The notes beneath the pieces were generated by a model, which saw only the letters and a list, made by a program, of their open reading frames with translations, had not been told where the DNA came from and did not search any database. A stretch of DNA of 64,000 nt, taken from assembly GCA_028015205.1 (NCBI GenBank), contig CM051517.1, forward strand, positions 40,869,135 to 40,933,134. Direction: 5' to 3'. Origin of the DNA: Mytilisepta virgata. Taxonomy: Eukaryota; Mollusca; Bivalvia; Mytilida; Mytilidae. Below are positions 39,801-50,267 of this stretch, piece by piece. Position numbers and translations under genes: made by a program. How positions within the stretch are numbered: position 1 is the stretch's first letter; each line of letters starts with the position of its first letter.

Positions 39801-41510
39801 TCCCATTATATCACATAGTGGGATTGAAGTAGGGCACTATAGGTCATGGTTGGTTCCCATGATATCGTATAGTGGGATTGAAGTAGGACACTATAGGTCA
39901 TGGTTGGTTCCCATGATATAACATAGTGGGATTGAAGTAGGGCACAATAGGTCATGGTTGGTTCCAATGATATCATATAGTGGGATTGAAGTAGGACACT
40001 CTGGTCATGGTTTGTTCCCATGATATCACATAGTGGGATTGAAGTAGGACACTCTGGGTCATGGTTGGTTCCCATGATATCTTTTTGTAGTTTGTAATTA
40101 ATCATTTACGGAATAAACGGCAATCCATGAATACGATTTATTCCGTCTTCCTATAATTTCTAAGTTAATCCTTTACGGAATAAATTGCAATTATGAATTT
40201 GCAGTAAAAGGTAGACGGAATAAATCTTATTGTTAGATTTTATATTTTTCTTTTGCACAACAGGTATTTAAGTAAGACACTACAGGTCAACGTTGGTTCA
40301 TATGATATTATACAGTGGGATTGAAGTAGGACACTATAGGTCATGGTTGGTTCCCCTGATCTCTTTCTGTAGTTTGTAAGTTAATCATTTGCGGAATAAA
40401 TGACACTCCAAGAATACGAATTATTCCGTCTTCCTTTAATTTCTTATTTAATCCTTCACGGAATAATGAATTTGAAGTAAGACTATATAGTTTATGTTTG
40501 GTTCCCATCATATCATATTGTGGGATTTAAGTAAGACAATATATGTCATGGTTGGTAAGACATGATATCATATAGTGGGATTGAATTAGGACACGATAGA
40601 TCATGGTTGGTTCCCATGATATCAAATAGTGGGATTGAAGTAGGACACTCTGGGTCATGGTTGGTTCCCATGATATCGTATAGTGGGATTGACCTATTCT
40701 TCTACTAAAAGGTAGTCGGAATAAATCTCATCTTATTGTTAGATTTTACATTTTTCTTTTGCACAACGGGCATTTAAGTAAGACCCTATAGGTCATAGTT
40801 GGTTACTATTATATTATACAGTTGGATTGAAGAAGGACACTATAGGTCATGGTTGGTTCCCATGATATCTTTTTGTAGTTTGTAATTAATAATTTACGGA
40901 ATAAACAGCAATCAAGAATACGATTTATTCCGTCTTCCTATAATTTCTAAGTTAATCCGTTACGGAATAAATTGCAATTATGAATTTGCAGTGAAAGGTA
41001 GACGGAATAAATCTTATTGTTAGATTTTATATTTTTCATTTGCACAACAGGCATTTAAGTAAGACACTATAGGTCAAAGTTGGTTCCCATGATATCATAT
41101 AGTGTGATTGAAGTAGGACACTATAGGTCATGGTTGGTTCCCATGATATCTGTCTGTAGTTTGTAAATTAATCATTTACGGGATAAACGGCAATCCAAGA
41201 ATACGATTTATTTCGTCTTCCTATAATTTCTAAGTTAATCCGTTACGTAATAAATTGCAATTATGAATTTGCAGTAAAAGGTAGACGGAATAAATCTTAT
41301 TGTTAGATTTTATATTTTTCATTTGCACAACAGGCATTTAAGTAAGACACTATAGGTCAAAGTTGGTTCCCATGATATCATATAGTGTGGTTGACGTAGG
41401 ACACTATAGGTCATGGTTGGTCCCATGATATCATATAGTGAGATTGAAGTAGGACACTATAGGTCATGGTTGGTTCCCATGATATCATATAGTGGGGTTG
41501 AAGTGGGACA
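39800..41510 (+). repeat. 58-bp satellite with ACGGAATAAA spacers
   Basis: The unit is CACTATAGGTCATGGTTGG, TTCCCATGATATCATATAG, TGGGATTGAAGTAGGA. Runs of it are separated by blocks of roughly 190 bp (40090, 40370, 40870, 41150). Those blocks carry several ACGGAATAAA motifs in both orientations and TTGTTAGATTTTATATTTTTC. Frames that cross it are artefacts. Confidence 0.85.
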
Positions 41511-41815
41511 CTATATAAACCATTGACCTTGACCTTTGACCTTCATGATTCAATAATTCTATACATAGAAAGTCATTGGCCTCGACCTTCATGGTTCAAT
41601 AATTCCCTGTACAGACCGCGAAAGAAACTATCAAAATAACCATTGACCTTGACCTTTGACCTTCATGATTCAATAATTCCATACATAAAAAGTCATTGGC
41701 CTTGACCTTCATGGTTCAATAATTCCCTGTACAGACCGCAAAAGAAACTCTGAAAAAACCATTGACCTTGACCTTTGACCTTCATGATTCAATAATTCCA
41801 TACATAGAAAGAAAT
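41510..41815 (+). repeat. Second cluster of the 120-bp repeat
   Basis: About 2.5 units of the same family as 39480-39800. The direct-repeat motif TGACCTTTGACCT lies at 41530, 41650 and 41769. Near-identity with the first cluster suggests recent duplication or gene conversion within the element. Confidence 0.9.
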
Positions 41816-41829
41816 AGTAAGTCTGATAA

Positions 41830-42475
41830 GATTTTATTTACGCAAAAGAAAAGAAAAAAGTACATTTGGTCTTGAACTTTTCAATTCCTGCAAGGTCAAG
41901 GTCAAAGTTCAAACATGTGGTCAAAATGTCTTTAGTGAAGAGGGTCAAAGATTTGACCTTCAACGTTTCAACCAATGTAAGGTCAATGTCAATGTCAAAA
42001 TTCAAACATTAGGTCAAAATGTATTTAGTTACATTACGTTCTGAGAGGTTCAAAGGTTTGAACTTCAACTTTTCAAATCCTGCAAGGTCAAGGTCAAAAT
42101 GTCTTTAGTGAAGAGGGTCAAAGGTTTGACCTTCAACCTTTCAACTCGTGTAAGGTCAAGGTCAGGTCAAAATGCATTAAGTTACATTACGTTCTGAAGA
42201 GGTTCAAAGGTTTGAAATTCAACTTTTCAACTCCTGCAAGGTCAGGTCAAAGTTCAAAAATGAGGTCAAAATGTCTTTAGTGAAGAGGGTCAAAGGGTTG
42301 ACTTTCAACTCATGTAAGGTCAAGGTCAAAATTCAAACATTCGGTCAAAATGTATTTAGTTACATTACGTTCTGAAGAGATTTAAAGATTTGACCTTCAA
42401 CTTTTCAACTCATGTAAGGTCAAGGTCAAATTCAAACAACAGGTCAAAATATCTTTGACCTATGTCAAGTAAGTT
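41830..42475 (+). repeat. GGTCAAGG-rich tandem repeat
   Basis: Units contain AAGGTCAAGGTCAAA, GGTCAAAATGTCTTTAGTGA, AGAGGGTCAAAGGTTTGACC and GTTACATTACGTTCTGA, with two alternating sub-units. AGGTCA-type half-sites occur in direct and inverted arrangements throughout. Confidence 0.85.
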
Positions 42476-42479
42476 GAAC

Positions 42480-44330
42480 AGTTGTAGGATAGTATGGGGC
42501 ACTGATATTACCACATCTACTCCAAGAAAGTGGTAGGATGACGAATACCGAAGGTCAGAAGGAAGTCATACACGGAATAAAGGGTATCACAATATTCATG
42601 TTCTTCATTCTGTGATAGATGGGGCAGTAGTAGAATAGCATAGGTCATGGTTGTTTATGTCAAATTTTTGGGAGAGTAGTAGAATAACACATATGTCGTG
42701 GTTATTTACCAATAAGTGGGACAGTAGTAGAATACATGTAGCATATGTTATGGTTGTTCTCCATTTATGTCAAGTCAATGGGACAATAGGAGGATACCAT
42801 AGGCCATGGTTGTTTCCCACTTATGTAAAGTCCGTGGAACAGTAGGAGGATAGCATAGGTCATGGTCGTTTACCCTTTATGTCAAGTAGGTGGGACGGTA
42901 GGAGGATACCATAGGTCATGGTTGTTCTCCACTTATGTCAAGTCAGTTGGACAGTAGTAGGATACCATAGGTCATGGTTGTTTACAACTTATTTCAGGTA
43001 CGTGTGTCAGTAGCAGGATATCTTATGTCATTGTTGTTCCCCACTTATGTCAAGACAGTGGGACAGTAGTAGGATACCATAGGTCATGGTTGTTTGCCAC
43101 TTATGTGAAGTAGGTGGGACACTAGCAGGATAGCATAGGTCATGGTTGTTTACAACTTATGTCAAGTAGGTGGGAAAGTAGTAAGACCATAGGTCATGGT
43201 TGCTTCCCACTTATGTCAAGTAGGTGGGAGAGTAGGAGGATGGCACAGGTCATGGTTGTTTACCCTTTATGTCAAATAGGTGGGACAGTAGACGGATACC
43301 ACAGGTCATGATTGTAACCCACTTATGTCAAGTCAGTGGGAAAGTAGTAGGTTGGCGGAGATCAAAGGTCAGAAAGGAAGTCATACACGGAATAAAGGGT
43401 ACCATAATAATCATACATGTATTATGTATTCCGTGATCGTGAAACTATGAGGTTGGGCATTAGTAGAATAGTATAAATCATTATTCTTTTCCACTTATGA
43501 CAAGTACGTGGGACTGTAGTAGGATACTATATGTCAAGGTTGTTTCCCACCTTTGTCAACTAGGTGGGACTGTATTAGTATACTAATGTCATGGTTGTTT
43601 GCCACCTTTCTCAAGTACGTGGAACTGTATTAGGATACTACTTGTATATGTCAAAGTTGTTTCCCACCTTTGTCAACTATGTGGAACTGTAGTAGGATAC
43701 TATATGTCATGGTTTTTTCTTACCTTTCTCAAGTACATGGGACTGTAGTAGGATACTATATGTAAAGGTTGTTTCCCACCTTTGTCAACTACGTGGGACA
43801 GTATTAGTATACTATATGTCATGATTGTTTCCCAGCTATGTCAAGTAAGTGGGTCTATACTAGGATACTAATATGTCATTGCTGTTTCCCATCTATGTTA
43901 AGTACATGGGACTGTAGTAGGATACTGCATGTCATAGTTGTTGCCAACCTTTGACAAGTACGTGGGACTGTATTAGGATACTACTAGTATATTTCAAGGT
44001 TGTTTCCCACCTTTGTTAACTACGTGGAACTGTAGTCGGATACTATATGTCAAGGTTGTTTCCCCCCTATGTCAAGTACGTGGGTCTGTATTAGATGTCA
44101 TGGCTGTTTCCCATCTAGGTCAAGTACGTGTGTCTATATTAGGATACTATAGGTCATGGTTGTTTCCCACCTTTCTCAAGTATGTGGGACTGTAGTGGGA
44201 TACTATATGTCAAGGTTGTTTCCCTACTTTGTCAACTACGTTGGACTGTATTAGTATACTATATGTCATAGTTGTTTCCCACCTTTCTCAAGTACGTGGG
44301 ACTGTAGTAGGATACTACTGTCCCACCTCA
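42480..44330 (+). repeat. 55-bp satellite, about 30 copies, forward orientation
   Basis: The unit is ATAGGTCATGGTTGTTTCCC, ACTTATGTCAAGTAGGTGGG, ACAGTAGTAGGATACC. Two spacers (42540-42640, 43370-43460) carry TCATACACGGAATAAAGGGT and a TGTGAT or CCGTGAT block and are partly palindromic. Divergence rises after about 43500, where GTAGTAGGATACTATATGTC variants dominate. Confidence 0.9.
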
Positions 44331-44890
44331 TAGTTTCACGATCATAGAATAAAGACCTTATTATAATGATACCCTTTATTCCGTGTATGCCTTCCGATAC
44401 TTGGTATCTACCATTCTACTACTGCCTCACTGACTTGACAAAGGTGGGTAGCAACCATGACCTATACTATTCCGCCATCCTACCACTGTCCTACTTACTT
44501 GGAGTAGTTTGGGTTACAACAGTGCCCTATGCTATCCTACGACTGTTCAACTTACTTGACATAAGTGGAAAACAACCATGGCCTATGTTATCATATTACT
44601 GTCCTAAGTACTTGACAAGTTGGAAACAACCATGGCCTTGGCTATCCTACTACTGTCCAACCGCCTTGATATTACTGGGAAACAACAATGACATATGCTA
44701 TCCTACTACTGTCATACTGCCTTGATATTAATGAAAAACAACCATGACCTTGGCTATCCAACAACCGTGACTCACTGCCCCACTAAATTGATACGATTGG
44801 ATAACAACCATGACCTATGCTATTCTACTACTATCCCACTGATTTGATATGAGTGGGGAACAACCATGACCTATGCTACATGTATCCTAC
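44330..44890 (-). repeat. Same 55-bp satellite in inverted orientation
   Basis: The units read ACCATGACCTATGCTATCCT, ACTACTGTCCCACTGACTTG and so on: the complement of the 42480-44330 family, about nine copies. The switch point (44325-44410) is an inverted copy of the ACGGAATAAAGGG spacer. This arm makes the block fold back on itself. Confidence 0.9.
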
Positions 44891-44914
44891 TAACCAGGAT
44901 TATGCCGGTCTTTC

Positions 44915-45216
44915 TTATATATTAATCCTGTTTTAGTCCCACCCCTATGGAAAATTTGTACTTTTAACATAGAGGGTGGGACTAAAACAGGATTAATATA
45001 TAAGAAAGAGGACTAAAACAGGATTAATATATAAGTGTTTTCTATTAATCTTTTTTATATATTAATCCTGTTTTAGTTCCACCCCTATGGAAAATGTGTA
45101 CTTTTAACGTAGAGGGTGGGACTAAAACAGGATTAATATATAGGTGTAAAATCAAAGTAAGATGAATATATATAATCCTGTTTTAGTCCCACCTGGGACT
45201 AAAACAGGATATTGCC
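44915..45216. repeat. Cluster of palindromic terminal-repeat copies
   Basis: Palindromes at 44915-45005 and about 45053-45145 share arms TATATATTAATCCTGTTTTA and an identical core CCCTATGGAAAA-TGTACTTTTAAC. A half copy lies at 45009-45036, and the terminal palindrome at 45168-45216. They resemble a MITE that has repeatedly duplicated at the end of the large element. Confidence 0.75.
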
Positions 45217-45224
45217 AAAATAAT

Positions 45225-46619
45225 TGCATAGAAAATGATACTGTTCTTAAATATGAAGAATTAAAAATAGCGAAAGAACAAGAAAAATACGATTACTGAA
45301 TATGACAACGCTACTGTGTAAAATAGAATTTTTGCTCTAAAATATGGTATACCAAATGTTACATAAACACTTTAAACATCTTTTTCAAAAAATGCAATTG
45401 ACTCTTGCACCTCAGATACAATTTACCTCATAAAACCCAAGTTTCGTAATTATGAATTTGTGACTAATAAAAAATCAATTCATCCTTGTGACCGGCAACG
45501 TAAGATTTTACAAAAGGAGCCAATTTGAAACCAAATAGTGAAAATAATTTTTTTTATAAAGAAACTGGTGGCCCTCATATATGAAATATATAAAATAGGG
45601 TAAAATAACTGAATACTGTCGAATCACGCCAAGAAAACTCCACTGAATTTAATTTTAAAATAAGTAACGTATTACATGCGTAAAAGCATGAATTCCAATA
45701 ACTGGAAAAAGTGCAGAGACAAATCAGTTGAATAAATATCACCATTCAACTTGAAAACTTAGATTACCAGAATAAATATGTCATTGCACATGTATTTTTT
45801 TAATCACATCCATCACCCACCACAAACACCACCACCACCACCATCATCATCAACAACACTGCGTCAAACTTATTTCAAAATAGAAGCCCTTAAACAAAAC
45901 ATTTTGTTTTTAACCACTTGCACTAGAGGGTTAAGCATTAAAGATCCTCATTTTATAAGGCGATGGCAAAAAATCAAGAAACGACTATAGTTTTTATTCC
46001 TAAATGTGATTGAAAATGTTTTATACATTGGTTGATTAATGATGTGATTGATGGAAAGCACAGTCCTAAGACATTTGCTTGAACGTATTATCCAGTACTT
46101 CAATTTCTACGTGTTTCGAGAAAATTCTACAAAATGAAACTCATCGCATTTTGCAGGCTGTATGCAAGATTTCCAGGCACATCATGGTATATATCATGTT
46201 ACGAGGAAGTGGATTTCTTTGTTCACTGCCCCGAGATCAAACAGATTATTATAGAAAAAGTCAATGCAGTGCTTTTATCGTGTATAATAACAACAAAGTA
46301 AATCATATTTGTCACAATATAACCGTGAAATATGTCAAAAAGAAGGAAGAAGAAAAAAGACGACATAAAAATTGGCAGGACTAGAACCACAAAAAGAACT
46401 GCATTCACAGTGTAAAAAAACGTTTGTTTACAAATTAAGGGTTGTAGTTATAATTTACAACATGTAATGGAGGTTATATACAAAACATTTTACATCAGAA
46501 AAATATATAAAAACTTGTCTGTATATTTGTTAATTAATATTTTTAATGGTATTTATAGGTATTATTGTTAAATATCATCAATAACAAGAATTACTCATTC
46601 ATATTTCCTCAGACAAGAG
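45225..46619. other. Gene-free upstream region of the glycine-rich gene
   Basis: No supported exon. A CCACCA/ACCACC-type low-complexity patch near 45810-45850 gives a spurious proline-rich frame. The last few hundred bases would hold the enhancer or promoter of the gene starting near 46650. Confidence 0.4.
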
Positions 46620-46620
46620 G

Positions 46621-46669
46621 TATATAAAATTGCCGGTTTCTGGCATTAGCGCACAGCCCTTCGAGTCAG
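46621..46669 (+). promoter_or_regulatory. TATA promoter and 5' non-coding exon of the glycine-rich gene
   Basis: TATATAAAA at 46621 is followed about 30 bp later by a likely start (CA dinucleotides near 46643-46655) and a short exon ending TCGAGTCAG at 46669 with donor GTAAGT. Strong TATA plus a tiny non-coding first exon is common for highly expressed secretory genes. It would splice to the acceptor just before the ATG at 47275. Confidence 0.6.
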
Positions 46670-47274
46670 GTAAGTGTCATTAAATTTACTACTAGTATAT
46701 TAACCAAATATCATATTTTCGCCAATTATTTTTTAAATCCGTTATACTACCGAAATATTATGTCTGTTGAAGGAAATGGCTTGAAATGCAGCGAGATTTT
46801 ATTTAGTATTTAAACCTTTCAAAAAGAGTTATAAAAGAATTTACTTTCTGTGACAAAATGCAAAATAACATACAGTGAACAAAAAGGTTCAGGACTACCA
46901 AATTTTTTTCCATTGAATTTGCATTAAATTTCCAACAAGAACTGTTCTCTTAAAATAAAAAAAAAATACAGCTATAAATCATTTTCATCGTTCCTTAAAC
47001 CCATCAATTTTTTTAATCTATTCTTTTATTCATTAGAGTTTAAAATGGAAGTGAATCCTTTTTTCAACATGGAGATCATTTGTTTTTGTTGTATTAGAGC
47101 AGATATGTTTTATCGGTTAAAAGTGCCATGATAGTTCTATAATAAGACCCAAAAAGCAATATCAAAATCTCCAGTTGTGAAAGCAACAAATATGTGAATT
47201 TAATTTCTGAAAAATTACAAGCGTAAAACTTAAATAAGACATATGCATGTTTTATTTTCACCAGGTACTTCAGG

Positions 47275-49401
47275 ATGAAGTATATCTTTGTCCTTTTGAG
47301 TGTGGTGTATGTTGTCACTGCCAATAATAAATATGGTGGTAAGTAAAATAACCATTTCCTATAAACGCATCTTAATAATTGTTTATATTCAAGTATTTTT
47401 GGCATAATATCTCTGTAGAGTCTACATTTTGTATTTGTCCATTTTCTGTTGGTACATATATATGTGTGCAGGGTGATCATTATTTATGAGCATACAGAGT
47501 CTATGCCAATAAGACAACATTCCATATATATATATATATCTCAATCAATCAATCATGTATCGAGTTTTCGTATCCTTGCCAGTCTACTCATACATGTATA
47601 TTTATTTAAACAACATAATTATAATTTTATTACTCTTTACACCTTCCATATGCTAAAAAAAATTAAAACGGTAGCAATGAAATTGTTTCTCAGTGATGAA
47701 AAAGGTTATTGTTCATAATACTATGCGAAAACCTGCAGATTTCATAGGTTGATCTGTTTTTCTGTATTTTTGCTGATCCCGCTTATCATTACCTTAAATG
47801 TAACATTCTGAATAAACTTACCAATAACCTGATTAGAAAAGAGTTCCTAAAACGTTTTCGATAACTAAATACATGCAAAAGTTCGATATTTATCCATTTG
47901 ATAAAAATAAACAAACAAACAAAAAAAAAAAAAAAAACAAACAAACAAAAAAAAAAAAAAAAAACAAACAAACAAACAAAAACAAAAAAGAGAAAGAAAT
48001 ACAGTTTATTGGTAGGGGTAAATCTTCAATCTATTTTCTTTAAAGGTTTAAAAGTTTTCATTACTTTTCTCAAACATGTGGTGGAACCGTCTTTGGTCAG
48101 AGCTTTGTTTATAGTCCGGAGATTTATATAATTAATTTGTATAAATTATTTTCAAATAAAAAAAACCCGGTTTAAGCACGGCATTTTCTTGGTCAATATT
48201 ATATTTTAATATTGTGACATAATGGTTCGATTTACACCAGGATCCAACAGATTAGTGTTTGACAATTAAGGAAAGTCCACATGAATTTAAAATGTGATCG
48301 GCTTTAAACAAGAAGAGTTTGTGTCAGTTGCTTCTTACCAAATTAAATATTAAAAAAAACATAATTTCGAAGAATGTTTCAAATTAAGTGCAACAAAACT
48401 GGTATATAACAACAGTGAACTCTGTACTTTATGCAAATGTTTGTCTTTAATAGGAGAATCATATTCTACCAACCCAGAGATTGTGTGTTTTTGTTCATTT
48501 AATAATTATCGATGTTATTAAATTGTACTTTGACTTAGAAGTTTGATTGAATTTCTGTTTTAAGGTGGCATCTGGGGAGGGGGCGCCATCGGAGGTGGAG
48601 GAATTATTGGCGGTGGTGCAATTGGTCGTAGAGGGGGGATAATAGGTGGTCGTTCCTGGCGTGGAGGTGCAATTGGGGGCATAGGTGGGGGAGGTGGCTT
48701 TCCAGGAGGTGGAGGATGGGATAACGGTATAGGAGGTATCGGCGGATTTCCTGGTGGCGGTGGAATCGGCGGTGGTGGAATCGGTGGAATAGGTGGAATC
48801 GGTGGAATTGATGGTGGCGGAATATGGCCAGGTGGAGGAGGAGGAGGAATTGGTGGTGGCGGAATATGGCCAGGTGGAGGAGGAGGAGGAATTGGTGGCG
48901 GTGGCATATATCCTCGAAGAAAAGGTAACATATACATGTAAATGGGTCACTAAAATGATACGGATCACCAAAAAAATGGTGGTTTTTTGTTTTTTTTTTA
49001 AATATTTTAATGATCAACATTGTTTTAAGTAAAACCAACGTTAGTGACGTCGAATCTATGAACCAAAGATAGAAGTGGTATTTAATTAATTGAAACAATT
49101 TCATTATGAAAAATGAAAATCAATCAAAAATAGATATATAATTAAAACGGAGAGCAGGGATCTATTCTGTCAATACGTTTTTACGATATACAAGATCATT
49201 AATGAGTGAGGAGACTTTGTTTTCTAGAAAACGATGTTGAAATATATAAGAACTGAGACAAAACAAACACAAGCTAAAAACATTACGGTATTGAAATTCA
49301 TTGCGATTAGCATCCAAAGTTAAAGAAATCTTATCTAAGTATAATCTTTTGTGTTCTCAAATAATTACAATTATTTTCTTATATTTTTAGGTGGCTACTA
49401 A
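47275..49401 (+). CDS. Secreted Gly/Ile-rich matrix protein (shematrin-like style), 144 aa
   Basis: Coding exons: 47275-47338 (signal peptide), 48565-48924 (body) and 49391-49401 (GT GGC TAC TAA). All splice sites are GT-AG and both introns are phase 1, each splitting a Gly codon. Residues 1-16, MKYIFVLLSVVYVVTA, form a clear signal peptide. The body is about 60% Gly with Ile, Trp and Pro, built from GGGGIG, GGIGGI and two copies of GGGIWPGGGGGGIGG. It ends GGGGIYPRRKGGY. Gly-rich repeats with a basic stretch and C-terminal Tyr are the style of shematrins and other bivalve shell-matrix proteins (family knowledge), though no conserved domain proves it. The probable role is extracellular matrix or shell framework secreted by the mantle. 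It shares architecture and the GIYPRR motif with the gene at 56533-60164. Proline-rich or acidic frames on other strands here are shadows. Confidence 0.82.
47905..47992 (+). repeat. Poly-A / AAAC low-complexity tract
   Basis: Alternating A-runs and AAACAAAC within the first coding-region intron of the glycine-rich gene. A short TATATA microsatellite lies at about 47525-47540 in the same intron. Confidence 0.9.
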
Positions 49402-49489
49402 ATAACGGCTAAATTGATTAATGGAACGGATTCAACGGACCAAAATCTTGAAAACTGACCAGATGAATTCTCGTTGTATTTTCACAAGT

Positions 49490-49495
49490 AATAAA
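49490..49495 (+). terminator. Polyadenylation signal AATAAA
   Basis: First canonical signal after the glycine-rich gene stop (49401), giving a 3' UTR of about 110 bases. Confidence 0.7.
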
Positions 49496-49860
49496 TTATT
49501 AAAATTGCATTTATTATACATGCGTTTTTATTTTATTTTTCATCATACTGTTGCACCTATTTATAGGAATATTTTTTATCTCCTTTTCAAAGTTCATATA
49601 TCATTAAGGTAAGGTGGATAAATTACAAGCTATAGTTTTTCAAGTTACCGCTTTCAACACCTATTCAACTTTATGAACTGTATGTCTTCTCTTTCTCATG
49701 TGGTTGGCTCTGGTAAAGTGGTATTTTGAATCGTCTGGTTTAGAATTTTGAATATTATAGCTCTTTATTTTAAAGCATTATAAGGGTTTCAGACAAGAAG
49801 ACATATTCAGTTTCGTTAATTTGACTAATTATTCCAACCATCTAAAGATTTAAAAATGCA

Positions 49861-50030
49861 GGACCAGTGTCAATCGGGAAACTTTTGGTTTTAAATTAAA
49901 ATAAAAATTTAGGCCGCAACATCGGCCGAAAAAAAATCCTGGACCAAAATGTCGGCAAAAAATAGGCAGGATCAAACATTACAACCTAGCCCCCCCCCAA
50001 TAAAAATCAAATGGTTGCTCCCTACAAGAT
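49861..50030 (-). repeat. Dispersed repeat with C-run, inverted relative to 51481-51710
   Basis: The complement reads CCATTTGATTTTTATTGGGG, GGCTAGG, TTTGATCCTGCC, matching the plus-strand copy at 51481-51710 (CCATTTGATTTTTTTTATGG, GGCTAGGATCAAA, GGTCCTGCC). I recognise it as a common mussel interspersed sequence. Confidence 0.65.
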
Positions 50031-50267
50031 GCATGTAATCCTTAAAGTTAGACCTCTTGAGAGTTGGAATATCATCTCTGTGAAATTAAAGAACTCAACT
50101 AGTTTCTTATCTTTCGGTGTAGTAGCCTTATAAAACACTAGTTTCATACGAAAATTATATTAGATCGGCCAAAGGCGCACAGTTTTGTCCCTATAGGAAA
50201 TCAGATAGGCAATTGAACATACTGTTTACATTGTTGAATAGAAATTCAAGCATTTTAAAAACATCAT

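Larger units (their letters stand above)
39103..45216. mobile_element. 6.1-kb satellite-filled foldback transposon, 8-bp target duplication
   Basis: The left end begins GGCATAATCCTGGTTTAGTC. The complement of the right end begins GGCAATATCCTGTTTTAGTC. Both continue CCA..TGGGA.TAAA, so each roughly 36-bp terminal repeat is itself a palindrome. Immediate flanks are AAAATAAT (39095-39102) and AAAATAAT (45217-45224). Contents in order are 120-bp units, 58-bp units with ACGGAATAAA spacers, 120-bp units again, GGTCAAGG-rich units, about thirty 55-bp units, and the same 55-bp family inverted. Palindromic MITE-like copies of the terminus cluster at both ends. There is no transposase frame, so it would need help in trans. 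The left flank is AT-rich, so part of the TSD match could be chance. Confidence 0.7.

Noticed and set aside
39806..40105. Minus-strand repeated MGTNHDP frame
   Set aside because: Translation of the 58-bp satellite, no start context or signal of selection.
44013..44725. Frames of 60-119 codons in the 44-kb region
   Set aside because: Fall entirely within diverged 55-bp satellite units.
42480..44890. Regular 55-bp repeats resembling a CRISPR array
   Set aside because: The whole unit is repeated with drift and no unique spacers, and the genome is eukaryotic; this is satellite DNA.
45778..45990. Proline-rich frame
   Set aside because: Generated by a CCACCA microsatellite; no other support.
46079..46384. 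101-codon plus-strand frame
   Set aside because: Lysine-rich end from A-rich sequence; no conserved motif and no splice support upstream of the real promoter at 46621.
48495..49104. Proline-rich, Ser/Thr-rich and His-rich minus-strand frames
   Set aside because: Shadows of the Gly-rich plus-strand exon, which has signal peptide, splice sites and stop in register.
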